Source: Gracilaria gracilis (Eukaryota; Rhodophyta; Florideophyceae; Gracilariales; Gracilariaceae). Taken from it: a stretch of 64,000 bases of DNA. The stretch is from NCBI GenBank assembly GCA_030374805.1, contig JARGSG010000197.1:1-64000 (forward strand), in the 5' to 3' direction. Every line of letters starts with the position of its first letter. Position 1 is the stretch's first letter. A model generated the notes under the pieces. The model saw nothing but the letters and a program-made list of their open reading frames with translations. It made no database searches and was not told where the DNA came from. Positions 1 through 10,209 of this stretch are shown in pieces. The position numbers were made by a program, and so were the translations under genes.

Positions 1-1633
1 CTGAGAAATCCTTCTGGCGGTATTGTTCTGAACTTTCTGGGTCTTCTCCTGGGGACGCGATGTACAACTGCGTCCAATTCGATTGTTCCGGGGTTTCTTC
101 TTCAACGACGTGCTGCGGGAAGGATTGGTTGCTTCAAGTGATTTCTTCTTCCTACGCTTCACAGGCTCCTCGACGTGTGTGACAAATCGGCGTTTTCCGG
201 TGTTCTTGGGTTGCTTCTTAGCAATAGTAGCTCGTGAACTCGGACGCGGACGCGGACGTACTTCATCTTCGTCCTCATATTCTAACTCTTCCTCCAGTTC
301 ATCACTTTCGCCGCAGTTAGGGGAGCCCTTCGCTGAGGGCTTCGCGGCAGCTGTGCCTCGATTCTTTCGCTGAATTATTTCGTCTTCATCATGCCCCCAC
401 TCCTCCTCTGACTCTTCCTCCGATTGAGTAAACTCCATGAGGCTAGGAGTGACCATGTTTCCCCTCTTCTTTGGCTGCTTCTCCGCAACAGTGGCTCGCA
501 AGTCGCGACGTGACACTATCTCATATTCATCATCATGCTCTGAATCCTCTGCTTGATCGCAATTGTCCTTGTTTCTCCGTGAAGATCTCGTCCCGCGTTC
601 ATTGTCTTGGTCGCGTAGAGAGTGAAAACCAGAAGTATTATCTTGGTCGTCTTCTGAACCTGGGTGATCTAAATCGCATACATCTTCGTCTTCGATCCGG
701 GCAGCATTCTGAACGTCCCTCTGATTGAATCTGTTTCCATCCCGAGCAATACAATCGGACTGCCCCGCGTCAGAAGGAGCCGCTGCATGATTGCCAGTGT
801 TTGCTTCAATTTCCTTTCGCGGTTCCTCATTTTCTGCCATCGATGTCACCCTGTGGCGCTCCGCTCTGATACTGCCGGCGCCTCCCGCAACATTTCTTGC
901 TCCGTTTGAAGGAACAGACCGTTCTGGCTGCTTCGCACTAGATTGAGGCACGTCGCTACCATTTGCATTATGGTTGGCACCCTGCTGACTGCTTGCAGCT
1001 TTTGCAGCTTTTGCTCGTCGCTTTGACGCCTCTGCAGCAGCCTTCTTATCCCTCTGAATTGCTTCCTTCATGAGTTCATTCATGACCCATCCGCTTTGTG
1101 CCGCTGCCAGAACTGGGTACAGTTCGACAAGCTTACGTTTCATCTGGATTATTTGTGAGGGAAACTCTCTCTTCAAGGAACTGTACGTTCGAGTACCGCG
1201 CTCCACGCCCAATCGATGATACAAGAAGGAGCGAATATCGTCCTTCATGGCGTTTGCCATTGCAGTGTAGATTGGGAAGTCAGCCTGCCACGTGCCTGAG
1301 TCGCGTTCGCGTCCCATCCTTTCCTGATACAAACGGTTGAAGAGTGCTCGCGCAGAAAGTGTAGTACCTGTGGGCACCCCAGGTCTGTCGGAAGCTTTCA
1401 ATCGCCTCTTCATTGAGGCCGTTGGAATCATAACAGAATTCGGAGGAAGTTGCTGTTCTTGCTCACGGGAAACTCCACAATCTGAACGATCAACACCACG
1501 GTCTGCACGATTGACACTCTCACTCGGGTTCCGTTGCTGATTGGATGCTTGATAAGATAGCGCGGGTGCTGCAGATGGAACTGTCTGCATAGCACTGTCT
1601 GCAGTGACACGGTGAAGGGTCCTGGTACTCATG
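1..1633 (-). CDS. Unknown transposon-associated ORF, partial (runs off the window)
   Basis: An open frame of 544 codons starts at the ATG at 1633 and is still open at base 1, so the C-terminus is missing. I do not recognise a named domain. Residues about 66-200 form the conserved core, because the same segment recurs in the broken copy at 17687-19020; shared blocks include NSVMIPTA, RPGVPTGTT, SARALFNRLYQE, AMANA, LYHR and AIQRDKKAAAEA. After that come a long acidic stretch (about residues 270-450, Glu/Asp clusters) and a basic tail with Lys/Arg runs that could be nuclear localisation signals. It is divergent from the transposase at 2135. The same divergent pairing recurs at 17 kb, so I infer it is the second gene of that DNA transposon. 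Its role is unknown; DNA or protein binding is only a guess from the charge pattern. Confidence 0.7.
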
Positions 1634-2134
1634 CTGAATGCAAAATCGAGCCATGAATGGATTCATAGTTAGTATCCTGTCACCCAGGATCGTATGGGTT
1701 GCGAAAGAATATGGAGAACAAACTTACTCGCGGTGAACGCTACGAATGTATCGCAAAAGAGCGTTGCTCGTGGCTCGAAAGGTGCGATGGAGTACTTCAG
1801 TTGGAGGCTGAATGTTTGTCACAGATGACGAAGAGGAGGTGAGAACGGGATGAAGTAGCCCTGTTGATATGGACTGGGATGCGGTAGAATTTCTGAGTGA
1901 TCATTACGCGCGCGCGGAGAATGCTCAAGTAACACGGACGCGAAATGAAAAGCCGTAGGTGAAATGAAAAGTACATGATTCCTGAAACTTTTTCGTTGTC
2001 CAATCTTAGAATAACTTCTTTGGAAATTGTTGTGTCTTCTCGAATTTATGGCATCTCCTTCATCCGATAGGTGTATAGTTATTCTCTGCCTTCTTTCTAG
2101 ATCACATAAGAATATCCTCCGCCAGCACTCTGAT
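1634..2134. promoter_or_regulatory. Divergent intergenic region between the two transposon genes
   Basis: About 500 bases separate the two divergent start codons at 1633 (minus) and 2135 (plus). A similar gap of about 520 bases separates the homologous pair at 17165-17686. I infer a shared bidirectional promoter. I see no TATA box that I would assign with confidence. Confidence 0.4.
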
Positions 2135-5100
2135 ATGGGACGAGGAAGAAAACGATACCGATGGGAAATCTCATTTCACAGTAAGCAATCGCTTTTCGAA
2201 CAAGATCATCTTGACGATGAAGATTTATACCCATCTGAACATAGAACTGCCCATAAGCGAGCTCGCAGTTCGGAGACTCATGGAGATACTCCGCTCGGTA
2301 GAAATGAGGAAGTAGTACTTCCAGAAGGGGTTTCCCAAGATCAACGTTTTCAAGACCCTTGTTATGGAAACAGAACTTCATCGCAAGAATGTGAAGTTAT
2401 TAAAGAAATGAATGAGGACCAAAGTCCAGAGATCCAACACGATTACCCTTTGAATCCTAGTGAGAGTCAATCTCCAGCGAAAGCCAGTACATCGCATGAA
2501 CTTAATACGAAGGGGATTGACATTGGGGCGTGTGCCAATGGAACAATGAACGACGGCGTTGGTTCGCCTTTCGAAGTACCATCACTTTCTCCTATTTGTG
2601 CCATTCACTCATCTTGTGCGTCGTTAACAAATCGGGCTGAGTCCTCTCTTGGGGTGGCATCGAACTCAGTGGAGGAGAATCTATCTCCCACCCAGAGAGA
2701 ATATGAACGTTTGGCTCGCTTCATATACATTTCAGAAGTTTCCAATGTGTCCCAGAGAGCTCTGGAAAGACTGATGAAAGTGGCACCGATTATCTCGCCG
2801 TTCTCGTACAGAACTCTTGTTTCGTATGCTTTTCGTAAGGCTCATGTTGAGAAAACGTTTGTACGAATGTGCCGTAGTGGGCATGCCGCTTTTTCCGGAC
2901 GATTGAAAACCTTTTCCGAGTGCCCTAGCTGCGATAAACCTCTTGCAACAAGCTCACAAAAGTATTGGTTGATGAAGCCTTCGTCGGCTCTAAAAGCGTT
3001 ATGTCGTGCTCCTGATTCGTTTCATGCCATCATGAACGGGTTTCTTAGAGCAAAGGAATCAATAACGCGAAACAGATCAGAAGTAGAAGAGCATGATTAC
3101 TACCATGGTTCAATGTTCTTACGGCAGCATAGTGCACGTCTGGAAAAGTGTACACCGGAGAGCGACGCACTGATCATTTTCCTGACATTGTCCTCAGATG
3201 GATTTGAATGCTCCAAGAATCGCAAAGGAGAAGCCATCTCTTGCTGGCCTATCATTTCCACCATTCTGAACTATGATCCTCATGAAAGAAGCCGAGCATC
3301 AAATTGTTTGATTCACTCTGTTATTCCTTCGACACATGACCCCCAGTACTTCGATACATTCATGGTGGACATTATTGCAGATTTGAAGCAGATGGAGAAG
3401 GGAATTTCAACGCTTTGTCATGATGGGAAAATACGAAAACTGCAGGCCTTTGTTCTGTACTTCACCGCAGACTGGCCTGCTGCGTCCAAAGTCCTTGGTT
3501 ACGTCGGCCACACCGGGAAAATATTATGTCGATTCTGCATGAAAGAAAGGTCATACATGAAAGAGCTACGGTGCTTATGTGCCGTACCGGAAAGCAATTC
3601 CATAATGAAGAGGGCTCTAGACAGGAGAAGTTGGTACCAAAGCGGCGACATCATTAGAACAGAATGTGCTCGAAAAAGATCGGCATCAGACGTTCGATCG
3701 ATTTGGAAAACATTGAGCTCCAAGAACACGGAAGAGAACACGAGAAGACGAATAACTAACAGTTCAGGTATAAAACGGTCCTCCTGCATATCAAAATTGT
3801 TCGTTGACGCTGTGTTCTCGTTTCCGTATGATGTGATGCACTTGGTTCTCTTGGGATGGGCTAAGCAGGTTCTCAGACTTGTTATCGGTAATCATCCCAG
3901 ACACAGCAAACAACAACAACTGCCGAGCTATTGCATACCTGTAGTTATTATGGAGAGGATGAACAAATCCCTTGATAACTGTGCTCATGGTATACCAAGC
4001 TCATGGGGAAGAGCTCCACTCTCTCTTCAAAACCTGTCTCGATTCAAGGCCGAAGATTTTAAGCGTCATGTGGAACTGTATCTTCTCCCCTTCTTTCACC
4101 GATTCAAGGTAAACAGACAGATCGTCCACCTCTGGAATCAGACCAAGAATCTTGTGAACCTAAGCTTCGCATACAATTGTGATGAAACGAGCGTGAAGGA
4201 TCTGGAAGCAGTCGTGGAAGAATGTTACGCAAGATTTGTGCGACTCTTTTGCCAGCACAAGCATGACTCATACTGTCTTACTCCCACCACTCATTCCATA
4301 CTGCATTTACCAGAGCTTCTCAGCGAATGTGGCCCTCTCCCAATAACGTCACAGTTCCTTGTGGAAAGACTGTTAGGAGAGATTGGGAGACGAGTTCAGC
4401 AAACCTCTAATATTTCATCACATCTCTTCCACAAAAACTTCAAGTTGTTTGCTCTAAAAGTAGCCAACGGGGGAAAGGCACTAACAGACTTTTTTGAGGA
4501 TTCAAATGCATATCCCATGACAATATCAGGTCGTAGCACTGCTACTAGGAGTGGGTCAGAATACCATACCGGTGCCAAAGGTCACGGAGCCGGAACAATA
4601 TGCACCAAGCTTAGCAAGGAGCAAAATCGAGCTGTGAGGTACTTTCTGGTTGACAATTTCCCGAGCGATAAGGATGTAGCCAAAATAATATCAGTGAAGC
4701 AGTTCAGACGAGCAACGCTGAGTAGAGGTGGGCATGAGTTTGCAATCGAAACCATCGAATGCCATCATGTCCGATCCAATCGCACTTCCTCACAAGAACA
4801 TGCTCGACAAAGGTACTGCATTGCTGCTCGCTTTTCCCCAGAAACATGTTCGCAATTAGATACCACATCAGATTCTGGCAGCCCGAGCAAGTTGTGGCAT
4901 CTATATTATGGTTCCGTTCACAACATTATGGAAGTTGTGTTCGACCTTCCCCAAATGCGAGTAGCTGCTATCTTCACAGATGTCAAATGGCAGAGTAACA
5001 TGGTAGAAGATGACATGCTCGACTTGGTATACACCGATAAGAAGGGGCATGGTCAAATTACGACGGAGCATGCGAGCTGTATCCAAAGAGTAATTGGCTT

Positions 5101-5197
5101 CCTGGATATTGAAGGCCGCAGGTACTACCTTGATCCGTGTCGCTTCAAAGACAAGAGGGAGAGAAAATCCATTCTGCAAGGTTGTAAGGCAGCATGA
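2135..5197 (+). CDS. tnp2/Plavaka (CACTA-superfamily)-like DDE transposase, apparently intact
   Basis: A 1020-codon frame. The frame is open further upstream, but I chose the ATG at 2135 because the homologous fragment at 17164 begins with the same block, GRKRxRWEIS. The N-terminal third is polar and low complexity. At about residues 246-266 there is a Cys/His cluster with a CPSC pair. At about 444-475 a segment has the form HTGxxxCRFC. At about 560-575 the block FPYDVMHLVLLG matches the D-x-M-H-x3-LG signature of tnp2/Plavaka transposases. Near residue 735 (LVERLLGEIGRR) lies a region resembling the usual conserved C-terminal Glu/His segment. Family knowledge: these enzymes cut and rejoin transposon ends in the nucleus. 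It is one of the few transposon ORFs here with no internal stop, so the element may be recently active. Terminal repeats were not identified. Confidence 0.7.
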   Translation: MGRGRKRYRWEISFHSKQSLFEQDHLDDEDLYPSEHRTAHKRARSSETHGDTPLGRNEEVVLPEGVSQDQRFQDPCYGNRTSSQECEVIKEMNEDQSPEIQHDYPLNPSESQSPAKASTSHELNTKGIDIGACANGTMNDGVGSPFEVPSLSPICAIHSSCASLTNRAESSLGVASNSVEENLSPTQREYERLARFIYISEVSNVSQRALERLMKVAPIISPFSYRTLVSYAFRKAHVEKTFVRMCRSGHAAFSGRLKTFSECPSCDKPLATSSQKYWLMKPSSALKALCRAPDSFHAIMNGFLRAKESITRNRSEVEEHDYYHGSMFLRQHSARLEKCTPESDALIIFLTLSSDGFECSKNRKGEAISCWPIISTILNYDPHERSRASNCLIHSVIPSTHDPQYFDTFMVDIIADLKQMEKGISTLCHDGKIRKLQAFVLYFTADWPAASKVLGYVGHTGKILCRFCMKERSYMKELRCLCAVPESNSIMKRALDRRSWYQSGDIIRTECARKRSASDVRSIWKTLSSKNTEENTRRRITNSSGIKRSSCISKLFVDAVFSFPYDVMHLVLLGWAKQVLRLVIGNHPRHSKQQQLPSYCIPVVIMERMNKSLDNCAHGIPSSWGRAPLSLQNLSRFKAEDFKRHVELYLLPFFHRFKVNRQIVHLWNQTKNLVNLSFAYNCDETSVKDLEAVVEECYARFVRLFCQHKHDSYCLTPTTHSILHLPELLSECGPLPITSQFLVERLLGEIGRRVQQTSNISSHLFHKNFKLFALKVANGGKALTDFFEDSNAYPMTISGRSTATRSGSEYHTGAKGHGAGTICTKLSKEQNRAVRYFLVDNFPSDKDVAKIISVKQFRRATLSRGGHEFAIETIECHHVRSNRTSSQEHARQRYCIAARFSPETCSQLDTTSDSGSPSKLWHLYYGSVHNIMEVVFDLPQMRVAAIFTDVKWQSNMVEDDMLDLVYTDKKGHGQITTEHASCIQRVIGFLDIEGRRYYLDPCRFKDKRERKSILQGCKAA

Positions 5198-6290
5198 GAA
5201 ATAATCGCAAAGAATCACTCCAATTACATGCTCATATCACGACAGACAGAATAAACAAGAATGACTGATGCCTAAGTGAACTGCACGCAGGAAAAGGCAA
5301 TGCAGATCTGCGTGAAAGACCAGACAAGGAACCTGGTGAGGAAAAGGATTATGCGTCTGACCCAATCCATGCCGTACCTATCACCAACTCCCCGGGTTCC
5401 GGCAAGGTGATCATACGGGCAGTATCCTGCTGTTGCCTTTCTATGAGACGGTTGTGGTAGTTAGGGAGCTTCCTTCTATGTTCCGTAATACACAAATTTC
5501 TTCATCGCCACAGAAGTGAGTGTTCAACCTTAGCATACACGCACGTTCGTTGGATGCACATGCCCATGCGGTACCACGAGCGCTATGGAATCCGGATTTC
5601 GAGCCACTGCAGAGCAACGTTTTTCTGAATTGAATGCAGAGTGCCTCAGACCCCGACGTCATGCAACTTGCCATTGGTAATGAACGCGGTGCCCAGCGTT
5701 CTCCTGTTTGTCGTATGGCGGAAAGGCCTCAGGTTCTCGTTCGTCGCTGATGGTCTTTTGGCGGCTTGAGGCTTCTGCGTTGAGGTGATATTTGTTCCGG
5801 CTTGGCTTGAAAGCACGCAATCGTAGAAGGGGAGAACTCGGTTTGCGCCCGCACGGCTGCACGTGAGCAGCGCTGATTGCTCCGATTACGCGTCCTACAA
5901 CGGATGCAAGCAAGCCATCCAGCTAGGTGTGCCGGTCCCAAATTGGGTCCGCACCGACGGCGCACGGTCAAGGCGTGTCGGTGAGGTTGCTTCGGTGCGG
6001 TAGCCCGTGGAAGGACTGCAGGGGTGGTGGCGACAGCCCAAGAGTCGCATGAAACGCCGAAGGCGCGATTTTCACTTGTGCCACCAGCGGTGTTGGTTAC
6101 AGTGTACAGTACAAGTATCTGTTTACAGGTGGAGGATAACCTTGCACGGATTTATGCTTCTGTAAGGTGAGTTGTAACATGCCACAAGGTCCGTGGCATG
6201 TTCCACGAGAACGCGGAGGCAGAAGGTGCATATCATTCCAAATCCATTCCGTAGTGTTCAGAACAGAACCCATCTTTCGATCGGACATGA
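5198..6290. other. No gene recognised; probable 3' flank of the transposon
   Basis: About 1.1 kb after the transposase. Only short overlapping frames on both strands are present and none has recognisable content. The segment at 5800-6080 is more GC-rich than its surroundings and may hold the element end, but I could not identify terminal inverted repeats. Confidence 0.3.
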
Positions 6291-7259
6291 GTGGTAGGTA
6301 TCGGGAGATTACTCTCTCCGGAGGAATCGAATTGTTCTCTGAAAAAATTGTTGGTACCATGCACAGCAAAGTGGGTGTCTATCAGAGAAACAGGCATCTC
6401 TGAAACTGCTCAAAATGCAGAACACATACACTTTTGTTACAGAGAGGGAAAAAAAACCTGGCAAAGCCGCCCGACGAAGTCTTCTGCCTCATGCAGATTC
6501 TTGAGAAAGAAGATCTGGCGAGAATGTGAAAAAAATCGGATTAAGGAACATGAAAACCAGCGCAAAACGTATGGAACTCAACGGGACTCCGTGTCACAAA
6601 CGATAAAGAAGAAACGTCTCGAGAAGCGGCGTGCTTGGTAAGCAGAATACGCTAGGAAGAAGAGAGTGTTAGCTGCAGAAAGTAATTCTCAGAGCAGTCC
6701 GAGCAAGGGAACAGACATTTCATCTCAGTATGCGCCGTCTCTTGTGCCCAGTACTGACAAGAATATGTCTGTTGATGGTGAACTGTTGAACTCCTCTCAC
6801 ATTGTATCAAGCAAGGAGGTCAGCCAATGCGATGATGATGACGAAAATAATTATAACGAGAGCATGGTATCAAGTGCGAATTTAGATCACGAAGAATATC
6901 TGTATGAATTGCAAGTCGAGGAAAGGCTTGTGCGTGTATATAGTCACTTCCTGACTCCCGCCGATAGTTTGCCAACATCGGATGCCATTCTCGTTCGTCT
7001 CACCCATGATTCTGATCAAGCCTCTATTGAAAAAACAATCGGAACATCGAAACCGTCGAATCAAATCCCCTCGAAACGCTTACTATTCAAAATCAAGATT
7101 CACGCACCCAGTACGGGGCATGAAATGCCCCAAGAAAATCCATTCCCCCACCGTCAGCACCCCATTAATGTCAGGGAGTATATGAAGCGGAAGACAATAA
7201 CATTTGTGTGTCCTGCACCAGCAGTGATACTTGCAGAGACAATACCATACCATCTCTAG
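6291..7259 (+). pseudogene. Unidentified basic/acidic protein ORF broken by one TAA
   Basis: Two open stretches, 6291-6641 and 6642-7259, are in the same frame and separated only by a TAA at 6639-6641, so they read as one former gene. The first part is strongly basic (Arg/Lys/Glu rich, with repeated RR and KKR patterns continuing across the stop into AEYARKKR). The second part contains an acidic DDDDEN patch and a moderately conserved-looking globular end. The true start is unclear; the basic region begins near 6440. I do not recognise a family. Basic N-terminal regions like this occur in transposon-encoded DNA-binding proteins, which is a possibility only. Confidence 0.35.
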
Positions 7260-8531
7260 GCTCGAAATATCAACCTGCTTTGTCCTTGTATCATTATTGA
7301 GGTATATGATGTTCCCACTTTGCTCTCTTGGTTTGCTTTTGGAAGAGCCCTGTCACTTTCATTGTCGTCAAGGACACTACCAAGGCAAAACGGAGCGCTT
7401 CACAGGTTGCGCAGGCCCATGCACGAGGCCTTCATCTCGCTTTGTATGGACTGACCCTTCCAATATTGTTCCCCACTGTCGATACTGTACGAGAGTGCGC
7501 GAACTCTGTACCCTCCTCATCGATTACGCCGATGCCAACGCCCTTGACGGAAGTGGACCGGTACCGAGATACTGCTACTTATAGTTACTCTTGTATCCGG
7601 TCTGCTTCGCGCATTGGTGCATATACAGCACGCACAACTCGTTCACAGACCTCAATTGCATCTGCCCTCAAAACACATTGTTGCTACCACATCATGAGAA
7701 TATCGCCCGTGCCGGTTTTGTACAACTAAGAATACGCCCTGTAGATCGCCGAGAATAAAGAACACCACAAGTATTTCGGCAGTTCTATACAAATAATGGA
7801 CCTCCATCGTTATCGCAGTTGGCCCATATCAGCTCCAGAGGTTGGATGAGGTGACGTTGGGGATTATCAACAAGACGTTTGGCCGTTCAGCATTCTTACG
7901 CCTCTCTACCTGGATGGCTGTACCCCAGTTGACGATAATCTGTGAAGCGTTGGACAACCTCACCAACACCATTGCGTCCCCGAGGGCGAGACCCGATTCT
8001 TTTGGAGCGCTTTGGGGCGGAGTTACTTCTGGAGCGAAAATTCCTTGTCCTAATTTGGTACATTCGAGTACAAAGTACCACTATCGGACGCGTTACTTCA
8101 CCGTTGGCTTAACTTGGAGCAGCAGTGTTGTCTTCACAGACAGATTCTCTCCCCTCTATGTGCAAGAAATTCCTCAGTATTCGTGGTTCCTGCATGCTGT
8201 CTTTGTTGCTCTATCTTAACGTCCATTTCTTGTAGCGCTGACTGCATTTCTTTCGCTGTCATATACCACTTTTTATGTTCCTGGCTTTTTCGCAACTAGT
8301 CCCTACGAGCTACAAGAGTTGAAAGCGTGTCCCATTTGTACAAAGTATATAACTGCAATGCTCTTGCTCGCCTTTCCTCATCTAGTTCAGCTTTCGCCGT
8401 GGTTCCCTTCACAACGTGGCCCTCAACAGATAAATTTCACACTGAACAGACACATCATCCCCTTCAACTCGTTCAGACAGCAGCGCGTTTGTTCGGGGAT
8501 ACAGAGGGCGAAGCAGAAACACTGGCTTGGT
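7260..8531. other. No gene recognised
   Basis: Several short frames of 60-130 codons overlap on both strands with no recognisable domain, no consistent frame and no homology to other parts of the window that I can see. It may be decayed transposon or gene sequence. Confidence 0.3.
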
Positions 8532-8802
8532 TCAGATGAAGCTTGCACACTGTTTGAAAGACTGACAAGGGTCGCATCCCAACTCGCTTATTGTGGCTTC
8601 CATCTGGTCGATCTGAGTGAAAACGTTGTCGGAAAACGATTTGAAACTTGATTGGCATCTCGGATAAGAGCTGTTGCACGTCATTTTCAATCTGTCTGTG
8701 CGACTCCATTTCAGCGTCATTCACGGTCGGACTGGATGGAGTGTCTGTCGACATCACTGGCTGTGGTTCGCCTTGAGCCTGTTTCGGGTCGGCGGAGTTC
8801 AT
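8532..8802 (-). pseudogene. HSBP1-like (heat shock factor binding protein 1) gene with a frameshift
   Basis: From the ATG at 8802 the minus strand reads a short acidic and Pro-rich leader, then ENDVQQLLSEMPIKFQ. After a one-base shift near 8635 it continues as FSDNVFTQIDQMEATISELG. Joined across the shift, this matches the small coiled-coil protein HSBP1, whose core has the form DVQxLLxQMQxKFQxxSDxIxxxIDxMxxRIxxLE. Family knowledge: HSBP1 is a small (about 75-90 residue) nuclear or cytosolic protein that forms trimeric coiled coils and dampens heat shock factor. The single indel would abolish the product, so this is a pseudogene or an assembly error. No intron is needed to explain the frame, which would fit a retrocopy, but I see no clear poly-A tract. 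Confidence 0.6.
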
Positions 8803-10209
8803 TGTGCGCGCGTCCAGAGGGGGTGGGAATTCTGACGAAATGGCGATTAACCACCCGCAAAGTGGCACCTTGGGCGTGGTTGCGGGTGAGACGGGGCGAG
8901 TCGACTGGCGCCAGCAGTGATGTTGTCAGCGAAGGCGCGCGCGGCGTCATCGTTGATGGAATTGCCTTTTCTTTTTTTTAAGTCACGGATCTCTTGATTC
9001 TCGCACAAATGGAACGAGGTGTTTGTGGGCTGCTCCTTTTGGAGTTAGGGGTTGGCTCCGGCTTATGTCGCAACTATCTCAATAGTTTCGAAAGTAAGAG
9101 ATGTCAATGACAAAAACTTGGTTGTACAGATACAGTACATATTTGGTTTCTAGAGATCTTCATTGATCTTCTACGAAGGTAGCTCCCCGCATTGTGATGG
9201 ACAGTGGCATGAATCCGTTTCTATTTTGCACGCGGAATCTACCAGCACCCCTCTGGGGTCACTGCAACAACGTTGTTTTAACAACTCATCCCCGGGTAAT
9301 CATGAATTCTTTTCACAGGTAATGCCACGCCCAGCTGCTGGCATGTAACGGTCGATGTCCCGTCCAGCTTGCAGTCTGACGAAACGAATCAAGAACATGT
9401 AGCAACGCTGTAGAAAAGGCGTTGGATCAACATCATAAACTGAGGCATTGTGAAAGTTTTATGTGAGAGGAGATTGTAAGCCTTGGCATCCACACTGCAA
9501 CCTTCAAACAGACCTTCTTCGAATTAGACAACATCACCATGATAGGCTGTACACGCAAAGGGTGCACTTCAAAGACATGAACGGCAATATGAAACTATTT
9601 GTTCAACGTGCTTTAATGCATGTGGAACAAAGTGCGTCGGAACGTCATTTCCAAATGCCCGTCCGGCGGGGGATGTGGAAAGCGTATGTCACATTCCGAC
9701 ATACATCGATCTAGAGTCTCTTGAAACTAATGACTTTCGCTTCGAGAGGAGTATGACGATCGGAAGTCTGGCGAATAAGGTCTTCGCAGTTCTGAGTGGA
9801 ACAATAGTAACTTTACATGTATTCCAACATGTGTTGACCAATGTCACCTTCGCTTCCAGAAGCGGGAAGGTGTAGCACAAGCCTGTCCCACAACTGTCAC
9901 ACAACTGTCACTCTATAAGTGCACTTTAGCGCGAAAGCCAGCACCGTCAGCGGTCACGAGACAGTCGCAGTCTTGGTAAACAGAATCTCATATACAACGG
10001 AGAGTTTCTGTTACATATATCTAGTGGTACAGTTACCTTTGTATCACAAGGGCAGACTTTGGCCACCCGTAACGCGTGCTGGCACAAGTCGGGACGTAAT
10101 AAAATTAGCATGCTGCGCTGCGGGAGAAGGACAATCAAATGGAGCGTAAGATTTCAGTCCAGATAGCTAAAAGATAGCCCGAACCTGCGATCATCATCTC
10201 CTTCAACTT
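8803..10209. other. No gene recognised
   Basis: 1.4 kb with only short frames of 60-110 codons on both strands, none with recognisable content. The part at 8720-8960 is more GC-rich and may be the former 5' flank of the HSBP1-like gene. Confidence 0.3.
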
